In this document: positions 10,287-18,450 of the stretch, one piece after another
How positions within the stretch are numbered: the stretch's first letter is position 1
How the letters are laid out: each line of letters starts with the position of its first letter
Source of the DNA: Deltaproteobacteria bacterium
Lineage (GTDB): Bacteria; Desulfobacterota; Desulfobulbia; Desulfobulbales; VMSU01
Assembly (NCBI GenBank): GCA_021789795.1
Contig: JAJYJA010000016.1
Coordinates: 1-23,995 of the forward strand
Length of the DNA stretch: 23,995 bases
Reading direction: 5' to 3'
Notes under the pieces: model-generated
The model's input: only the letters and a program-made list of their open reading frames with translations
Told to the model about the DNA's origin: nothing
The model's database searches: none
Made by a program: the position numbers and the translations under genes

Positions 10287-10329
10287 GGGGGAGATCAACA
10301 TTTAGATAATTATTTCGTAAGGATATGAT

Positions 10330-11631
10330 ATGACACAGACAAAGACGGGCGACTTCAAGGTCGCGGACATGGGACTGGCCGACTGGGGCCGCAAGGAGAT
10401 CATCATCGCCGAGAAGGAGATGCCGGGGCTGATGGCCACCCGGGAGGAGTACGCCGGCAAGCGGCCGCTGGCGGGCGCCCGGATCGCCGGCTGCCTGCAC
10501 ATGACCATCCAGACGGCGGTGCTGATGGAGACCCTGGTGGCCCTGGGCGCCGAGCTGCGCTGGTCGTCGTGCAACATCTTCTCCACCCAGGATCACGCCG
10601 CCGCCGCCGTGGCCGCCGCCGGCATCCCCACCTTCGCCTGGAAGGGCGAGAACGAGGCGGAGTTTGCCTGGTGCATCCGCCAGACCATCGAGGGCCCGGA
10701 CGGCTGGCACCCCAACATGATCCTCGACGACGGCGGCGACCTGACCCTGATGATGCATCAGGAGTACCCGCATCTGATGAAGAACGTCCGGGGGATCAGC
10801 GAGGAGACCACCACCGGGGTGATGCGGCTAAACGAGATGATGCGGGCCGGCACCCTGAAGGCCCCGGCCTTCAACGTCAACGACTCGGTGACCAAATCCA
10901 AGTTCGACAACCTCTACGGCTGCCGGGAATCCTTGATCGACGGCATCAAGCGGGCCACCGACGTGATGGTGGCCGGCAAGATCGCGGTGGTGGTCGGCTA
11001 TGGCGACGTGGGCAAGGGCTGCGCCGCCGCCCTGCGGGGCATGGGGGCCTCGGTGCTGGTGACCGAGATCGACCCCATCTGCGCCCTGCAGGCGGCGATG
11101 GAAGGCTACCGGGTGGTGACCATGGAGGAGGCGGCGCCGGTGGGCAACATCTTCGTCACCTGCACCGGCAACGTCCGGGTCATCACCCGCGCCCACATGG
11201 AGCGGATGCCGGACGAGGCGATTGTCTGCAACATCGGTCACTTCGACAGCGAGATCGACATCGCCGCCATCCGCAGCCTCCCCTGGGAAAACATCAAGCC
11301 CCAGGTCGATCACGTCATCTTCCCGGACGGCAAGCGGCTGATCGTCCTGGCCGAGGGCCGGCTGGTCAACCTGGGCTGCGCCACCGGGCACCCGAGCTTC
11401 GTGATGAGCAACTCCTTCACCAACCAGGTGATGGCCCAGATCGAGCTGTGGCAGAATCACGCCCGCTACGAGCACCAGGTCTATTTCCTGCCCAAGGTCC
11501 TGGATGAGAAGGTGGCCCGCCTGCATCTCGCCAAGATCGGCGCCCAGCTCACCACCCTGACCAAGGAGCAGGCCGACTACATCGGGGTGTCGGTGAGCGG
11601 GCCGTTTAAGCCGGAGTACTATCGCTATTAA
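10330..11631 (+). CDS. ahcY: adenosylhomocysteinase (S-adenosylhomocysteine hydrolase)
   Basis: A 433-residue cytoplasmic enzyme that splits S-adenosylhomocysteine into adenosine and homocysteine using tightly bound NAD, which relieves product inhibition of methyltransferases. Visible family segments: an N-terminal substrate half with LHMTIQTAVL and WSSCNIFSTQDHAAAA (about residues 57-95), the NAD-binding VVGYGDVGKGCA loop near residue 220, the VCNIGHFDSEID segment near residue 300, and the conserved C-terminal end KPEYYRY. AAGGA stands 8-9 bases before the ATG. The gene belongs functionally with metK upstream. The pentapeptide-repeat gene starts 12 bases after its stop and may be co-transcribed. 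Confidence 0.97.
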   Translation: MTQTKTGDFKVADMGLADWGRKEIIIAEKEMPGLMATREEYAGKRPLAGARIAGCLHMTIQTAVLMETLVALGAELRWSSCNIFSTQDHAAAAVAAAGIPTFAWKGENEAEFAWCIRQTIEGPDGWHPNMILDDGGDLTLMMHQEYPHLMKNVRGISEETTTGVMRLNEMMRAGTLKAPAFNVNDSVTKSKFDNLYGCRESLIDGIKRATDVMVAGKIAVVVGYGDVGKGCAAALRGMGASVLVTEIDPICALQAAMEGYRVVTMEEAAPVGNIFVTCTGNVRVITRAHMERMPDEAIVCNIGHFDSEIDIAAIRSLPWENIKPQVDHVIFPDGKRLIVLAEGRLVNLGCATGHPSFVMSNSFTNQVMAQIELWQNHARYEHQVYFLPKVLDEKVARLHLAKIGAQLTTLTKEQADYIGVSVSGPFKPEYYRY

Positions 11632-11643
11632 GAAGGGAGTGGC

Positions 11644-12750
11644 ATGAAGAAAAAACAGACCTTGGCAGCGGTTATCGGGTTGGGCATGGCCCTGGGCGTC
11701 TCGCGGGCACAGGCCTTTGTCCAGGCGGACCTTGACCGCCTGCTGACCAGCAAGGAGTGCCGCAAGTGCGACTTGAGCGGCGCCGACCTCACCGGCCGGG
11801 ATTTAAGCAAGGCCAAGCTCGAGGGCGCCAACCTGAGCGGCGCCGACCTGGGCAACGCCTCACTTAAAATGGCCGACCTCACCGGGGTCAACCTGACTCA
11901 AGCCAAACTCTCGGGGACGGATCTCGAGGCCGCCGACCTGTTTCAGGCCAACTTCAAGGGGGCGGATTTGCAGGGGGCGCGGCTAAACGGCGCCTATCTG
12001 GAACAGGCCAATCTAGACGACCACCAGAAGGCGGCCATCAGTCAGGCCGCCCCGGCCCCGGCGACGGATACCGAGACTCCGGCGGCCCCGGAGGCCAAGG
12101 CCCCAGAGCCGCCGGCCCCGCCCGTCATATCGGCGCCATCTGCGCCCGCCGAGGTCTCCGCGCCCGCCGCCCCCACCCCGCCGGCCACGGCCAAGGCATC
12201 CGAGCCTTCCCTCCCCGCCCCGCCGGAGAAGACGGAGGTGGCTTCGCCCCCGTCCGGGGCCCAGGCGGAGGCTAATCCAGCCGCCGGGCCGCCGGCCCCC
12301 AAGGCTAAGGGCCAGGCCTCGTCCAGCCCCGCGCCCAAGACGGCGGCAAAGGAGGCCACGCTGGCCCCGGCCGCCAAGGAGAAGAAGGAAGCCGGCCCGG
12401 TGGATGTCAAGGAGCTGCTCAAGCGGGTCAAGAAGACCAAGGTCTGCGTGGACTGCGACTTCGCGGGCTTGACGCTGGGCGATGTCTCCCTTAAGGGCTA
12501 CTGCCTGGAGCGGAGCAACTTTACCGGCGCCAAGCTTGCCAAGGCCAACCTCAAGGGCGCCGACCTCAAGGCCGCCGACTTCCGGGGCGCTGACTTGCAG
12601 GACGCGGACCTGCGAGGGGCGGACCTCTATCTCGCCGATTTCACCGGCGCCGACCTCAGCGGCGCCGACCTGCGGGAGGCGGCCACCGACGGCGCTAAAC
12701 TGGCCGACGCCAAGCTCGCCGGCGCCAAGCAGGACAAGGCCAAGAAGTAA
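11644..12750 (+). CDS. exported pentapeptide-repeat protein with two repeat modules
   Basis: A 368-residue protein; GGGAG lies 5 bases before ATG. A signal peptide (KKK, then a hydrophobic core, AQA ending at residue 24) predicts export. Module 1 (about 43-125) and module 2 (about 272-357) are runs of A(D/N)LxG/x-type pentapeptides, which fold as a right-handed quadrilateral beta helix. Each module is introduced by a CxxCD motif: C39-C42 and C268-C271. Between them, about 130 residues (128-255) are almost entirely Ala, Pro, Lys, Glu and Thr and are probably extended. The last 15 residues are Lys/Ala rich. Known cytoplasmic pentapeptide proteins mimic DNA; this one is exported, so that role is unlikely. 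A scaffold or binding role in the periplasm is inference. It follows ahcY closely, but no functional link is evident. Confidence 0.85.
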   Translation: MKKKQTLAAVIGLGMALGVSRAQAFVQADLDRLLTSKECRKCDLSGADLTGRDLSKAKLEGANLSGADLGNASLKMADLTGVNLTQAKLSGTDLEAADLFQANFKGADLQGARLNGAYLEQANLDDHQKAAISQAAPAPATDTETPAAPEAKAPEPPAPPVISAPSAPAEVSAPAAPTPPATAKASEPSLPAPPEKTEVASPPSGAQAEANPAAGPPAPKAKGQASSSPAPKTAAKEATLAPAAKEKKEAGPVDVKELLKRVKKTKVCVDCDFAGLTLGDVSLKGYCLERSNFTGAKLAKANLKGADLKAADFRGADLQDADLRGADLYLADFTGADLSGADLREAATDGAKLADAKLAGAKQDKAKK

Positions 12751-12809
12751 TAGCCCCTCCCGGAACCACGCGATTCTTAAAACAAAATACCAGTCCAAAG
12801 GGAGGCAAC

Positions 12810-12998
12810 ATGCCCTACGTCAGCATTCGGGTGGCCGGAAAACTCAGCCGGCAACAAAAGCAGGAGATCTGTTCCGGGGTTACCGAGGTCATCGCCAAGG
12901 TCGCCGCCAAACCCAAGGACTCCATCCTCATCTTCCTAGACGAAGTCGAGGCCGAGAACATCGCCAAGGGCGGCGAGCTGCTCTCCGAGCGGCGCTGA
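12810..12998 (+). CDS. 4-oxalocrotonate tautomerase family protein
   Basis: A 62-residue protein with a good ribosome binding site (GGGAGG, 5 bases before ATG). After removal of the initiator Met, the N terminus is Pro, the catalytic general base of this superfamily, followed by the strand PYVSIRVAG. The helix with SRQQKQEICSGVTEVIAKV and the second strand DSILIFLDEV fit the beta-alpha-beta 4-OT monomer, and the length equals the classical 62 residues. The second catalytic arginine normally found near position 11 is not obvious here (Lys11), so the natural substrate is uncertain. It stands alone between the pentapeptide-repeat gene and ligA, without aromatic-degradation genes around it. Confidence 0.85.
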   Translation: MPYVSIRVAGKLSRQQKQEICSGVTEVIAKVAAKPKDSILIFLDEVEAENIAKGGELLSERR

Positions 12999-13051
12999 GG
13001 GGCGGCGCCCTAGTCCCTTCCTTGCCGTTCCCCCGCTCTCCCCTCCCGCCA

Positions 13052-15082
13052 GTGAACGAAAACGACACCGTCCGTCAGCGTCTGGCCGTCCTTAGGCAAC
13101 AGATCGATCTCCACTCCCACCGTTATTACGTGCTGGACTCGCCGCTCCTTGCCGACAGCGAGTATGACGCCCTGTTCCAGGAGTTGCTGGCCCTCGAGTC
13201 CCGGCACCCGGAGCTGGTCACCCCCGACTCGCCGAGCCAGCGGGTGGGTGGGGAGCCGCTGGCCCAGTTCGTCCAGGTGGCGCACCGGCTGCCGATGTTG
13301 AGCCTGAAAAACGCCTTCTCCCCCGGGGAGATGGCGGACTTCGAGCGGGGGCTGCGCGATTTTCTGAGCTTGGCCGGGCCCCTTTCCTACATGGCCGAGC
13401 CCAAGCTGGACGGCCTGGCGGTGGAGCTGATCTACCGGGACGGGGTGCTGGCGGTGGGCGCCACCAGGGGCGACGGACTGCTCGGCGAGGAGATCACCGC
13501 CAACCTGCGCACCATCCCCGCCATCCCCTTGCGGCTCAAGGGCAACAACCTCCCGCCGCTGCTGGAGGTGCGAGGGGAGGCCTTCCTGTCGCGGGCCGGC
13601 TTTGCCCGCCTGAACGAACAGCGGGCCGCCAGTGGCGAGCCGCCCTTTGCCAACCCCCGTAACGCCGCCGCCGGCTCCCTGCGCCAGCTCGATCCCAAGG
13701 TGGCGGCCTCCCGGCCCCTGGATTTTTTCTGCTACGGGGTGGCGGATCCGGCCCAGGTGCCCTGCCAGCGGCAGTCAGAGGCCTTGCTCTACCTCGCGGA
13801 GCTCGGCTTTAAGGTCTCGCCACTGGCGAGGCCGTGTGCCGGGATGCCCGAGGTGACGGCCCATTTCGCGGCACTAGGCGCCCGGCGGGCCGAATTCGAC
13901 CACGATATTGACGGCATGGTGGTCAAGGTGGACGCCTTCGACCTCCAGGCCCGGCTGGGCAACACCGCCCGCGCCCCTCGCTGGGCCATCGCCTGGAAAT
14001 TCGACCCCCTCCAGGCGGCCACCACCCTGGTGGACGTAAAGTTCGGGGTGGGCCGGACCGGGGCGGTGACCCCGGTGGCCATCCTGGAGCCGGTAGCCCT
14101 CGGCGGGGTGACGGTGCGGCACGCCAGCCTGCACAACCAGGAGGAGATCACCCGTAAGGGCCTGTTGCTCGGCGACCGGGTGCTGGTGCAGCGGGCCGGG
14201 GATGTCATCCCCGAGGTGGTGAAGCCGTTGATTAATGAGCGGCGGGGCGACGAGCGGCCCATCGTCTGGCCCGAGCGTTGTCCGAGTTGCGACCAGCCGC
14301 TCGCCCGGCCCGAGGGCGAGGTGATCAGCCGCTGCCAGAATCCCCGCTGCCCGGCCCAGCGGGTCAAGGCCCTGATCCATTACGTGGGCAAGGCGGGACT
14401 GGACATCGAGACCCTGGGCGCAAAGGCGGTGGAGCAGCTCCACGACCTTAGCCTGGTGCGCGACCTCCCCGACTTCTACCGCTTGCGGCCCGCCGACCTG
14501 GTGGGACTGGAGGGCTGGGGCGAACGCTCCGCCGAGCTGGCGGTCGAGGCCATCGCCCGCAGTCTCAAGGCCCCGCTGTCCCGTTTCCTGGCCGCCCTGG
14601 GCATCCGCTTCGTGGGCGAGGTGACGGCCCAGCTCCTGGAGGAACGCTTCGGGAGCCTGGAAAGATTGCGGCAGGCGGGGATGGAGGAGCTGTTGGAGGT
14701 CGAGGGCATCGGCGAGCAGTCGGCCCGAAGCATCAGCCAGTATCTCGCCGATCCCCAGGTGGCCGCCATGCTGGACCGTCTGCTGGAGCTGGGCCTGGAA
14801 CTGCGGGCCGCAGGCCGGGTCGGACTGCCGCTGGCGGGGTTGGTCTTTGTCTTTACCGGCACCCTGGCCGGCTGTTCCCGCGACGAGGCCAAAAACCGGG
14901 TCAAGGCCCTAGGCGGGCAAGTGGTGTCGGCGGTGAGCAAAAAGGTCACCCACCTGGTGTGCGGCGAGGAGGCCGGCGGCAAGCGGAAGAAGGCCAGCGA
15001 ACTGGGCCTGACGATTATCGACGAGGCGGAGTTCAGCCGTCTGCTCGCCGAGGCGGGCGGGGCGACCGCCGGGAGAAAATGA
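13052..15082 (+). CDS. ligA: NAD-dependent DNA ligase
   Basis: A 676-residue enzyme that seals nicks in replication and repair with NAD. The reading frame is open far upstream, but homology begins at VNENDTVRQRL, so I place the start at GTG 13052, which gives the family length; no clear Shine-Dalgarno sequence precedes it. Domains in order: Ia helical NMN-binding domain (1-70, with HSHRYYVLD), adenylation domain with KLDG and the nucleophile Lys118, an OB-fold domain with VGRTGAVTPVA, a four-Cys zinc finger (CPSC and CQNPRC, about residues 410-430), helix-hairpin-helix repeats, and a C-terminal BRCT domain from about residue 592 onward. It overlaps no neighbour; acylphosphatase starts 3 bases after its stop. 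Confidence 0.95.
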   Translation: MNENDTVRQRLAVLRQQIDLHSHRYYVLDSPLLADSEYDALFQELLALESRHPELVTPDSPSQRVGGEPLAQFVQVAHRLPMLSLKNAFSPGEMADFERGLRDFLSLAGPLSYMAEPKLDGLAVELIYRDGVLAVGATRGDGLLGEEITANLRTIPAIPLRLKGNNLPPLLEVRGEAFLSRAGFARLNEQRAASGEPPFANPRNAAAGSLRQLDPKVAASRPLDFFCYGVADPAQVPCQRQSEALLYLAELGFKVSPLARPCAGMPEVTAHFAALGARRAEFDHDIDGMVVKVDAFDLQARLGNTARAPRWAIAWKFDPLQAATTLVDVKFGVGRTGAVTPVAILEPVALGGVTVRHASLHNQEEITRKGLLLGDRVLVQRAGDVIPEVVKPLINERRGDERPIVWPERCPSCDQPLARPEGEVISRCQNPRCPAQRVKALIHYVGKAGLDIETLGAKAVEQLHDLSLVRDLPDFYRLRPADLVGLEGWGERSAELAVEAIARSLKAPLSRFLAALGIRFVGEVTAQLLEERFGSLERLRQAGMEELLEVEGIGEQSARSISQYLADPQVAAMLDRLLELGLELRAAGRVGLPLAGLVFVFTGTLAGCSRDEAKNRVKALGGQVVSAVSKKVTHLVCGEEAGGKRKKASELGLTIIDEAEFSRLLAEAGGATAGRK

Positions 15083-15085
15083 GCG

Positions 15086-15364
15086 ATGGCCACGATGCGT
15101 CTGCGGGCCCTGGTCGAGGGCCGGGTGCAGGGGGTTTACTTTAGGGATTTCACCCGCCAGGAGGCCGAACGGCTGGGCCTGAGCGGCTGGGTGCGCAACC
15201 TGAAAAACGGCGCGGTGGAGGCCGAATACCAGGGGCCGGAGGCGGAGGTGGAGCGGCTGACCGCCTGGCTGCATCAGGGCTCGCCCCACGCCCAGGTGCT
15301 GCGGGTGCAGACCTGGCCCTGTCCACCACTGGCCGAAGAGTCCGGGTTCTGGGTCCGATATTGA
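15086..15364 (+). CDS. acyP: acylphosphatase
   Basis: A 92-residue protein that hydrolyses acyl phosphates such as carbamoyl phosphate. The signature GRVQGVYFRDF (about residues 12-22) carries the catalytic Arg that binds the phosphate, and GWVRNLKNG (about 34-42) carries the catalytic Asn. Size and ferredoxin-like pattern match the family. The start could be ATG 15086 or the second Met at 15095; GGAGAAA is closer to ideal spacing for 15086. It begins 3 bases after the ligA stop, so the two are probably co-transcribed. A strong promoter-like sequence overlaps its stop codon. Confidence 0.93.
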   Translation: MATMRLRALVEGRVQGVYFRDFTRQEAERLGLSGWVRNLKNGAVEAEYQGPEAEVERLTAWLHQGSPHAQVLRVQTWPCPPLAEESGFWVRY

Positions 15365-15389
15365 CAACGCCCGGCTTCTACCGTAGATT
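15361..15389 (+). promoter_or_regulatory. sigma70-type promoter overlapping the acylphosphatase stop
   Basis: A perfect TTGACA (15361-15366), 17-base spacer and TAGATT (15384-15389, 4 of 6). It is well placed to transcribe the zinc-ribbon gene at 15432, with a leader of about 35 bases. This is the best -35 match seen in the intergenic regions. Confidence 0.55.
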
Positions 15390-15431
15390 GGCCCATTCCC
15401 GATACGCAATCGCCGAGCGCCCCCAACATCC

Positions 15432-15665
15432 ATGAACCAGAAGACCGCCTTGCGGATCACCTGCCCTCAGTGCGGCAACGACACCGACTTCTTCGAGGTC
15501 GCCGAGGGGGTGGAGATCACCACCCACTACGTCCAGAACGGCGATTGCAGTTTCACCCAGGATGGGGACGAGTCGCAGGTGCTGGGGGAGATTAAATTTT
15601 TCTGCGGCGAGTGCAACGCCGATCTGTCCCAGTTCCATCAACGGTTTGTCGAAATGCTGTTTTAA
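15432..15665 (+). CDS. small zinc-ribbon protein of unknown function
   Basis: A 77-residue cytoplasmic protein. Two Cys pairs, CPQC (residues 11-14) and CGEC (residues 58-61), spaced by about 43 residues, predict one zinc ribbon. The intervening part is rich in acidic and aromatic residues, including FFEVAEGVEITTHY, a pattern I associate with conserved hypothetical proteins of proteobacteria. The C-terminal helix QFHQRFVEML is amphipathic. No Shine-Dalgarno sequence is visible before the ATG, so initiation may rely on the short leader from the promoter at 15361. No function can be assigned. Confidence 0.7.
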   Translation: MNQKTALRITCPQCGNDTDFFEVAEGVEITTHYVQNGDCSFTQDGDESQVLGEIKFFCGECNADLSQFHQRFVEMLF

Positions 15666-15734
15666 GGGGTGACGGCGGGCCGGCCCTGAATGTTTGTTTC
15701 CCGCATCTTTCAAATAGTTAAAGGAGGTGTCTCC

Positions 15735-16055
15735 ATGAAAAAAACCATCATGTTCCCCGTCTGTATCCTGCTGCTCGCCACCGGTTGCACCTGGGTCAAG
15801 CTGACCAGGAACGGCGACAACGTTCGGATCGTGTCGGTCTCCGACACCCAGGGTTGCAAGAATATCGGCCAGGCCAAGGTCTCGGTGCGAGACAACCTGT
15901 TAGGCGACCTGAAACGCGACCCCAACGCGGTGGCTAGGGAATTGATGACCTTGGGCCGGAACAGCGCCGCCGAGATGAACGGCGACACCATCACCCCGGC
16001 CTCGGGGATCGTCAACGGCGAGCAGTCGTTCAACGTCTACAAGTGTATGCCGTAG
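15735..16055 (+). CDS. DUF4156 family lipoprotein
   Basis: A 106-residue protein. I chose ATG 15735 because AAAGGAGGT precedes it and the signal peptide begins there; a longer frame from 15690 lacks such a site. Residues 1-17 are a signal peptide and ATGC gives the lipidated Cys18, followed at once by TWVKLT. The features of DUF4156 proteins are visible: CTWVKLT, a V-R-I-V strand, a conserved Cys (GCKNIG), VSVRDN and an AAEMNGDTI segment near the C terminus. A second Cys near the end (YKC) could pair with the internal one. DUF4156 proteins are small envelope lipoproteins without an assigned role. Confidence 0.8.
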   Translation: MKKTIMFPVCILLLATGCTWVKLTRNGDNVRIVSVSDTQGCKNIGQAKVSVRDNLLGDLKRDPNAVARELMTLGRNSAAEMNGDTITPASGIVNGEQSFNVYKCMP

Positions 16056-16220
16056 CGCCGACGCCGAGGCCCTCCCTAGAGATTTTGTTACGCTGGTGTA
16101 AATAATTTCTTTCGCGATTCACAACAATGTGATAAATCGGCAGACGGTTTATGTCGTGTCCACGAGACGGCGAAAGCTTTTTGTCGTTAACTAAAGAAAA
16201 ACCTTCAGGAGGGATTTCCA
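16056..16220 (+). promoter_or_regulatory. glnN upstream region with inverted repeats
   Basis: 165 bases, AT-richer than its surroundings, without an ORF. TTACGCTGGTGTAA (16089-16102 region) has 4-base inverted ends, and TCACA-ACAA-TGTGA (16119-16132) is a perfect 5-base inverted repeat, framed by CGATT and AATCG. These are candidate sites for nitrogen control. I found no sigma54-type TGGC-N-GC element and no convincing -35/-10 pair. The segment ends in the strong ribosome binding site AGGAGGG. Confidence 0.35.
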
Positions 16221-18356
16221 ATGGCTAAGACCTGCAACTGCGGCAACAACGACGACCTGGCGGCCCAAGCGCTTCCGTCCCTGTTTGGAAGCAACGTCTT
16301 CAACTTCAAGGCAATGAAGGAGCGTCTGCCCAAGGAGACCTACAAGGCCCTGCGCCAGACCATCGACCACGGCACCTCCTTGAAGCCCGAGGTGGCGGCG
16401 GTGGTCGCCAACGCCATGAAGGACTGGGCCATCGAGAAGGGCGCCACCCACTACACCCACTGGTTCCAGCCGCTAACCGGGATCACCGCCGAGAAGCACG
16501 ACTCCTTCCTCTCGCCCACCAGCGATGGCGGCATCATCATGGAGTTCTCCGGCCGGCAGCTCACCCAGGGCGAGCCGGACGCCTCCTCCTTCCCGAGCGG
16601 CGGCCTGCGCGCCACCTTCGAGGCCCGGGGCTACACCGCCTGGGACTGCACCTCCCCGGCCTTCCTGAAGGAGGACGCGGTCGGCGACGTCACCCTCTGC
16701 ATCCCCACCGCCTTCTGCTCCTACAACGGCGAGGCCCTAGACAAGAAGACCCCGCTCCTGCGCTCCATGGAGGCGGTCTCCAAACAGGCCCTGCGGGTGC
16801 TCAGGGCGATGGGCAACGCCACCTCGATGCGGGTCACCTCCACGGTGGGCGCCGAGCAGGAGTATTTCCTGATCGACCAGGAACTGTTTAATCAGCGCCT
16901 CGACCTCATCTCCTGCGGCCGCACCCTGTTCGGGGCCCCGGCCCCCAAGGGCCAGGAGTTGGAGGATCAGTACTTCGGCTCCATCAAGGATCGGGTCTCG
17001 GCCTACATGAAGGACCTGGACATCGAGCTGTGGAAGATGGGCATCACCTCCAAGACCAAGCACAACGAGGTCGCCCCGGCCCAGTTCGAGATGGCCCCGG
17101 TGTTCGCCACCACCAATATCGCCACCGACCACAACCAGTTGGTGATGGAGACCATGCAGAAGGTGGCCCTGCGCCACGGCATGGTCTGCCTGCTGCACGA
17201 AAAGCCCTTCGCCGGGGTCAACGGCTCGGGCAAGCACAACAACTGGTCGCTGTCCACCGACGACGGCATCAACCTGCTGGAGCCAGGCGCCACCCCCGCC
17301 GACAATGCCCAGTTCCTGGTATTTTTGTGCGCCCTGCTCAAGGCGGTTGACACCCATGCCGACATCCTGCGCGCCACCTGCGGCAGCGCCGGCAACGACC
17401 ACCGCCTGGGCGCCAACGAGGCCCCGCCGGCCATCGTCTCGGTCTTCCTGGGCGACGAGCTGTTCGACGTCGTCAACAAGGTCGCCAAGGGCGAGAAGGT
17501 CTGCAAGGGCAAGAGCTGCCAGAACCTGAACATCGGGGTCGATTCCCTGCCCGAGCTGCCCAAGGACAACACCGACCGCAACCGCACCTCGCCCTTTGCC
17601 TTCACCGGCAACAAGTTCGAGTTCCGCATGGTGGGCTCCTCCCAGTCCATCGCCGGCCCCAACGTGGCCTTGAACACCATCGCCGCCGAGGCCTTGGACG
17701 AGATCGCCACCCGCCTGGAGAAGGCCAAGAACGTCAACACCGAGGTGCTGGCCATCCTCAAGGAGACCATCGACAAGCATGGCCGCATCGTCTTCAACGG
17801 CAACAACTACTCGGAGGACTGGGCCAAGGAGGCGGAACGGCGCAAGCTGCCCAACACCAAGACCACCATCGACGCCCTGAAGGCCTTCGTCACCCCCAAG
17901 GCCATCAAGCTGTTCGGCGGCTACAAGGTGCTGAGCAAGGATGAGCTGCACTCCCGCTACGAGATCTACGTCGAGCAGTACGCCAAGCAGATCAACATCG
18001 AGGCCCAGACCGCCATCCAGATGGCCAAGCGCCTCTACATCCCGGCGGCGATCACCTTCCTCACCGAGCTGGGCGGCTCGATTGAGGTCTCCGGAAAATT
18101 CGCCAGCGTGCAGAAGGACTTGCAGGCCAAGGTGGGCGGCCTGCTGGAGTCCGCCGCCAAGAATGTGGCCAAGCTGGAGGCCGAGACCCAAAAGGCCAAG
18201 GCCATCGACAAGGTGGACAAACAGGCCATGGCCTACCGCGACAAGGTGACCACCGCCATGGCCAGCCTGCGGGCCGACATCGACGCCCTGGAGGCCATGA
18301 TGCCGGCGGACCTCTGGCCGGTGCCGGTTTACAGCGAGCTCTTGTTTGCCCTGTAA
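16221..18356 (+). CDS. glnN: type III glutamine synthetase
   Basis: A 711-residue enzyme that makes glutamine from glutamate, ammonia and ATP in the cytoplasm. The length and the sequence identify the type III (GlnN) class, which forms large dodecamers; types I and II are much shorter. Visible class features: an N-terminal domain with THWFQPLTG near residue 80 and EFSGRQLTQGEPDASSFPSG near 110, the glutamate/metal site VGAEQEYFLID near 213, the ATP-site loop NGSGKHNNWS near 334, and RTSPFAFTGNKFEFR near 454. The C-terminal 150 residues contain coiled-coil-like helices. The N terminus carries the pair CNC at residues 5-7. The gene is single, between its own control region and a terminator. No glnB or amtB gene is nearby. 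Confidence 0.95.
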   Translation: MAKTCNCGNNDDLAAQALPSLFGSNVFNFKAMKERLPKETYKALRQTIDHGTSLKPEVAAVVANAMKDWAIEKGATHYTHWFQPLTGITAEKHDSFLSPTSDGGIIMEFSGRQLTQGEPDASSFPSGGLRATFEARGYTAWDCTSPAFLKEDAVGDVTLCIPTAFCSYNGEALDKKTPLLRSMEAVSKQALRVLRAMGNATSMRVTSTVGAEQEYFLIDQELFNQRLDLISCGRTLFGAPAPKGQELEDQYFGSIKDRVSAYMKDLDIELWKMGITSKTKHNEVAPAQFEMAPVFATTNIATDHNQLVMETMQKVALRHGMVCLLHEKPFAGVNGSGKHNNWSLSTDDGINLLEPGATPADNAQFLVFLCALLKAVDTHADILRATCGSAGNDHRLGANEAPPAIVSVFLGDELFDVVNKVAKGEKVCKGKSCQNLNIGVDSLPELPKDNTDRNRTSPFAFTGNKFEFRMVGSSQSIAGPNVALNTIAAEALDEIATRLEKAKNVNTEVLAILKETIDKHGRIVFNGNNYSEDWAKEAERRKLPNTKTTIDALKAFVTPKAIKLFGGYKVLSKDELHSRYEIYVEQYAKQINIEAQTAIQMAKRLYIPAAITFLTELGGSIEVSGKFASVQKDLQAKVGGLLESAAKNVAKLEAETQKAKAIDKVDKQAMAYRDKVTTAMASLRADIDALEAMMPADLWPVPVYSELLFAL

Positions 18357-18385
18357 TCCACCGCCCAGCGCAAGTTAATCCGAGC

Positions 18386-18426
18386 AGGAGGGGGCCGCCC
18401 TAGTGGTGGCCCCCTCCTCCTTGTTT
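18386..18426 (+). terminator. intrinsic terminator after glnN
   Basis: An 11-base stem AGGAGGGGGCC / GGCCCCCTCCT, extended inward by three more pairs (one G-U), with a 5-base loop. The 3' tail is CCTTGTTT, a weak T-run, so termination may be partial. It lies about 30 bases after the glnN stop and before the methyltransferase gene. Confidence 0.8.
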
Positions 18427-18450
18427 AGGGCGCAAGCCCCGCCAACGCCT

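Noticed and set aside
10241..10329. S-adenosylhomocysteine riboswitch before ahcY
   Set aside because: A hairpin is present, but the conserved core I know for this riboswitch is not visible. Kept only as a hairpin feature.
11760..12020. Tandem short repeats (GGCGCCGACCTC and variants) resembling a repeat array
   Set aside because: They are codons of pentapeptide repeats in a continuous reading frame, not CRISPR or non-coding repeats: no constant repeat with unique spacers.
12482..13051. Long in-frame extension upstream of ligA, giving an 866-residue frame
   Set aside because: It runs through the pentapeptide-repeat and tautomerase genes in another frame, and its translation is low-complexity Pro/Ser/Arg. 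LigA homology begins at 13052, giving the normal length.
16737..18191. 484-residue minus-strand frame opposite glnN
   Set aside because: Gly/Leu/Val/Asp-rich shadow of a highly biased coding sequence; no domain pattern and no ribosome binding site noted.
18403..18450. Upstream start of the methyltransferase at GTG 18403
   Set aside because: This stretch forms half of the glnN terminator hairpin, and its translation does not look like protein of this family.
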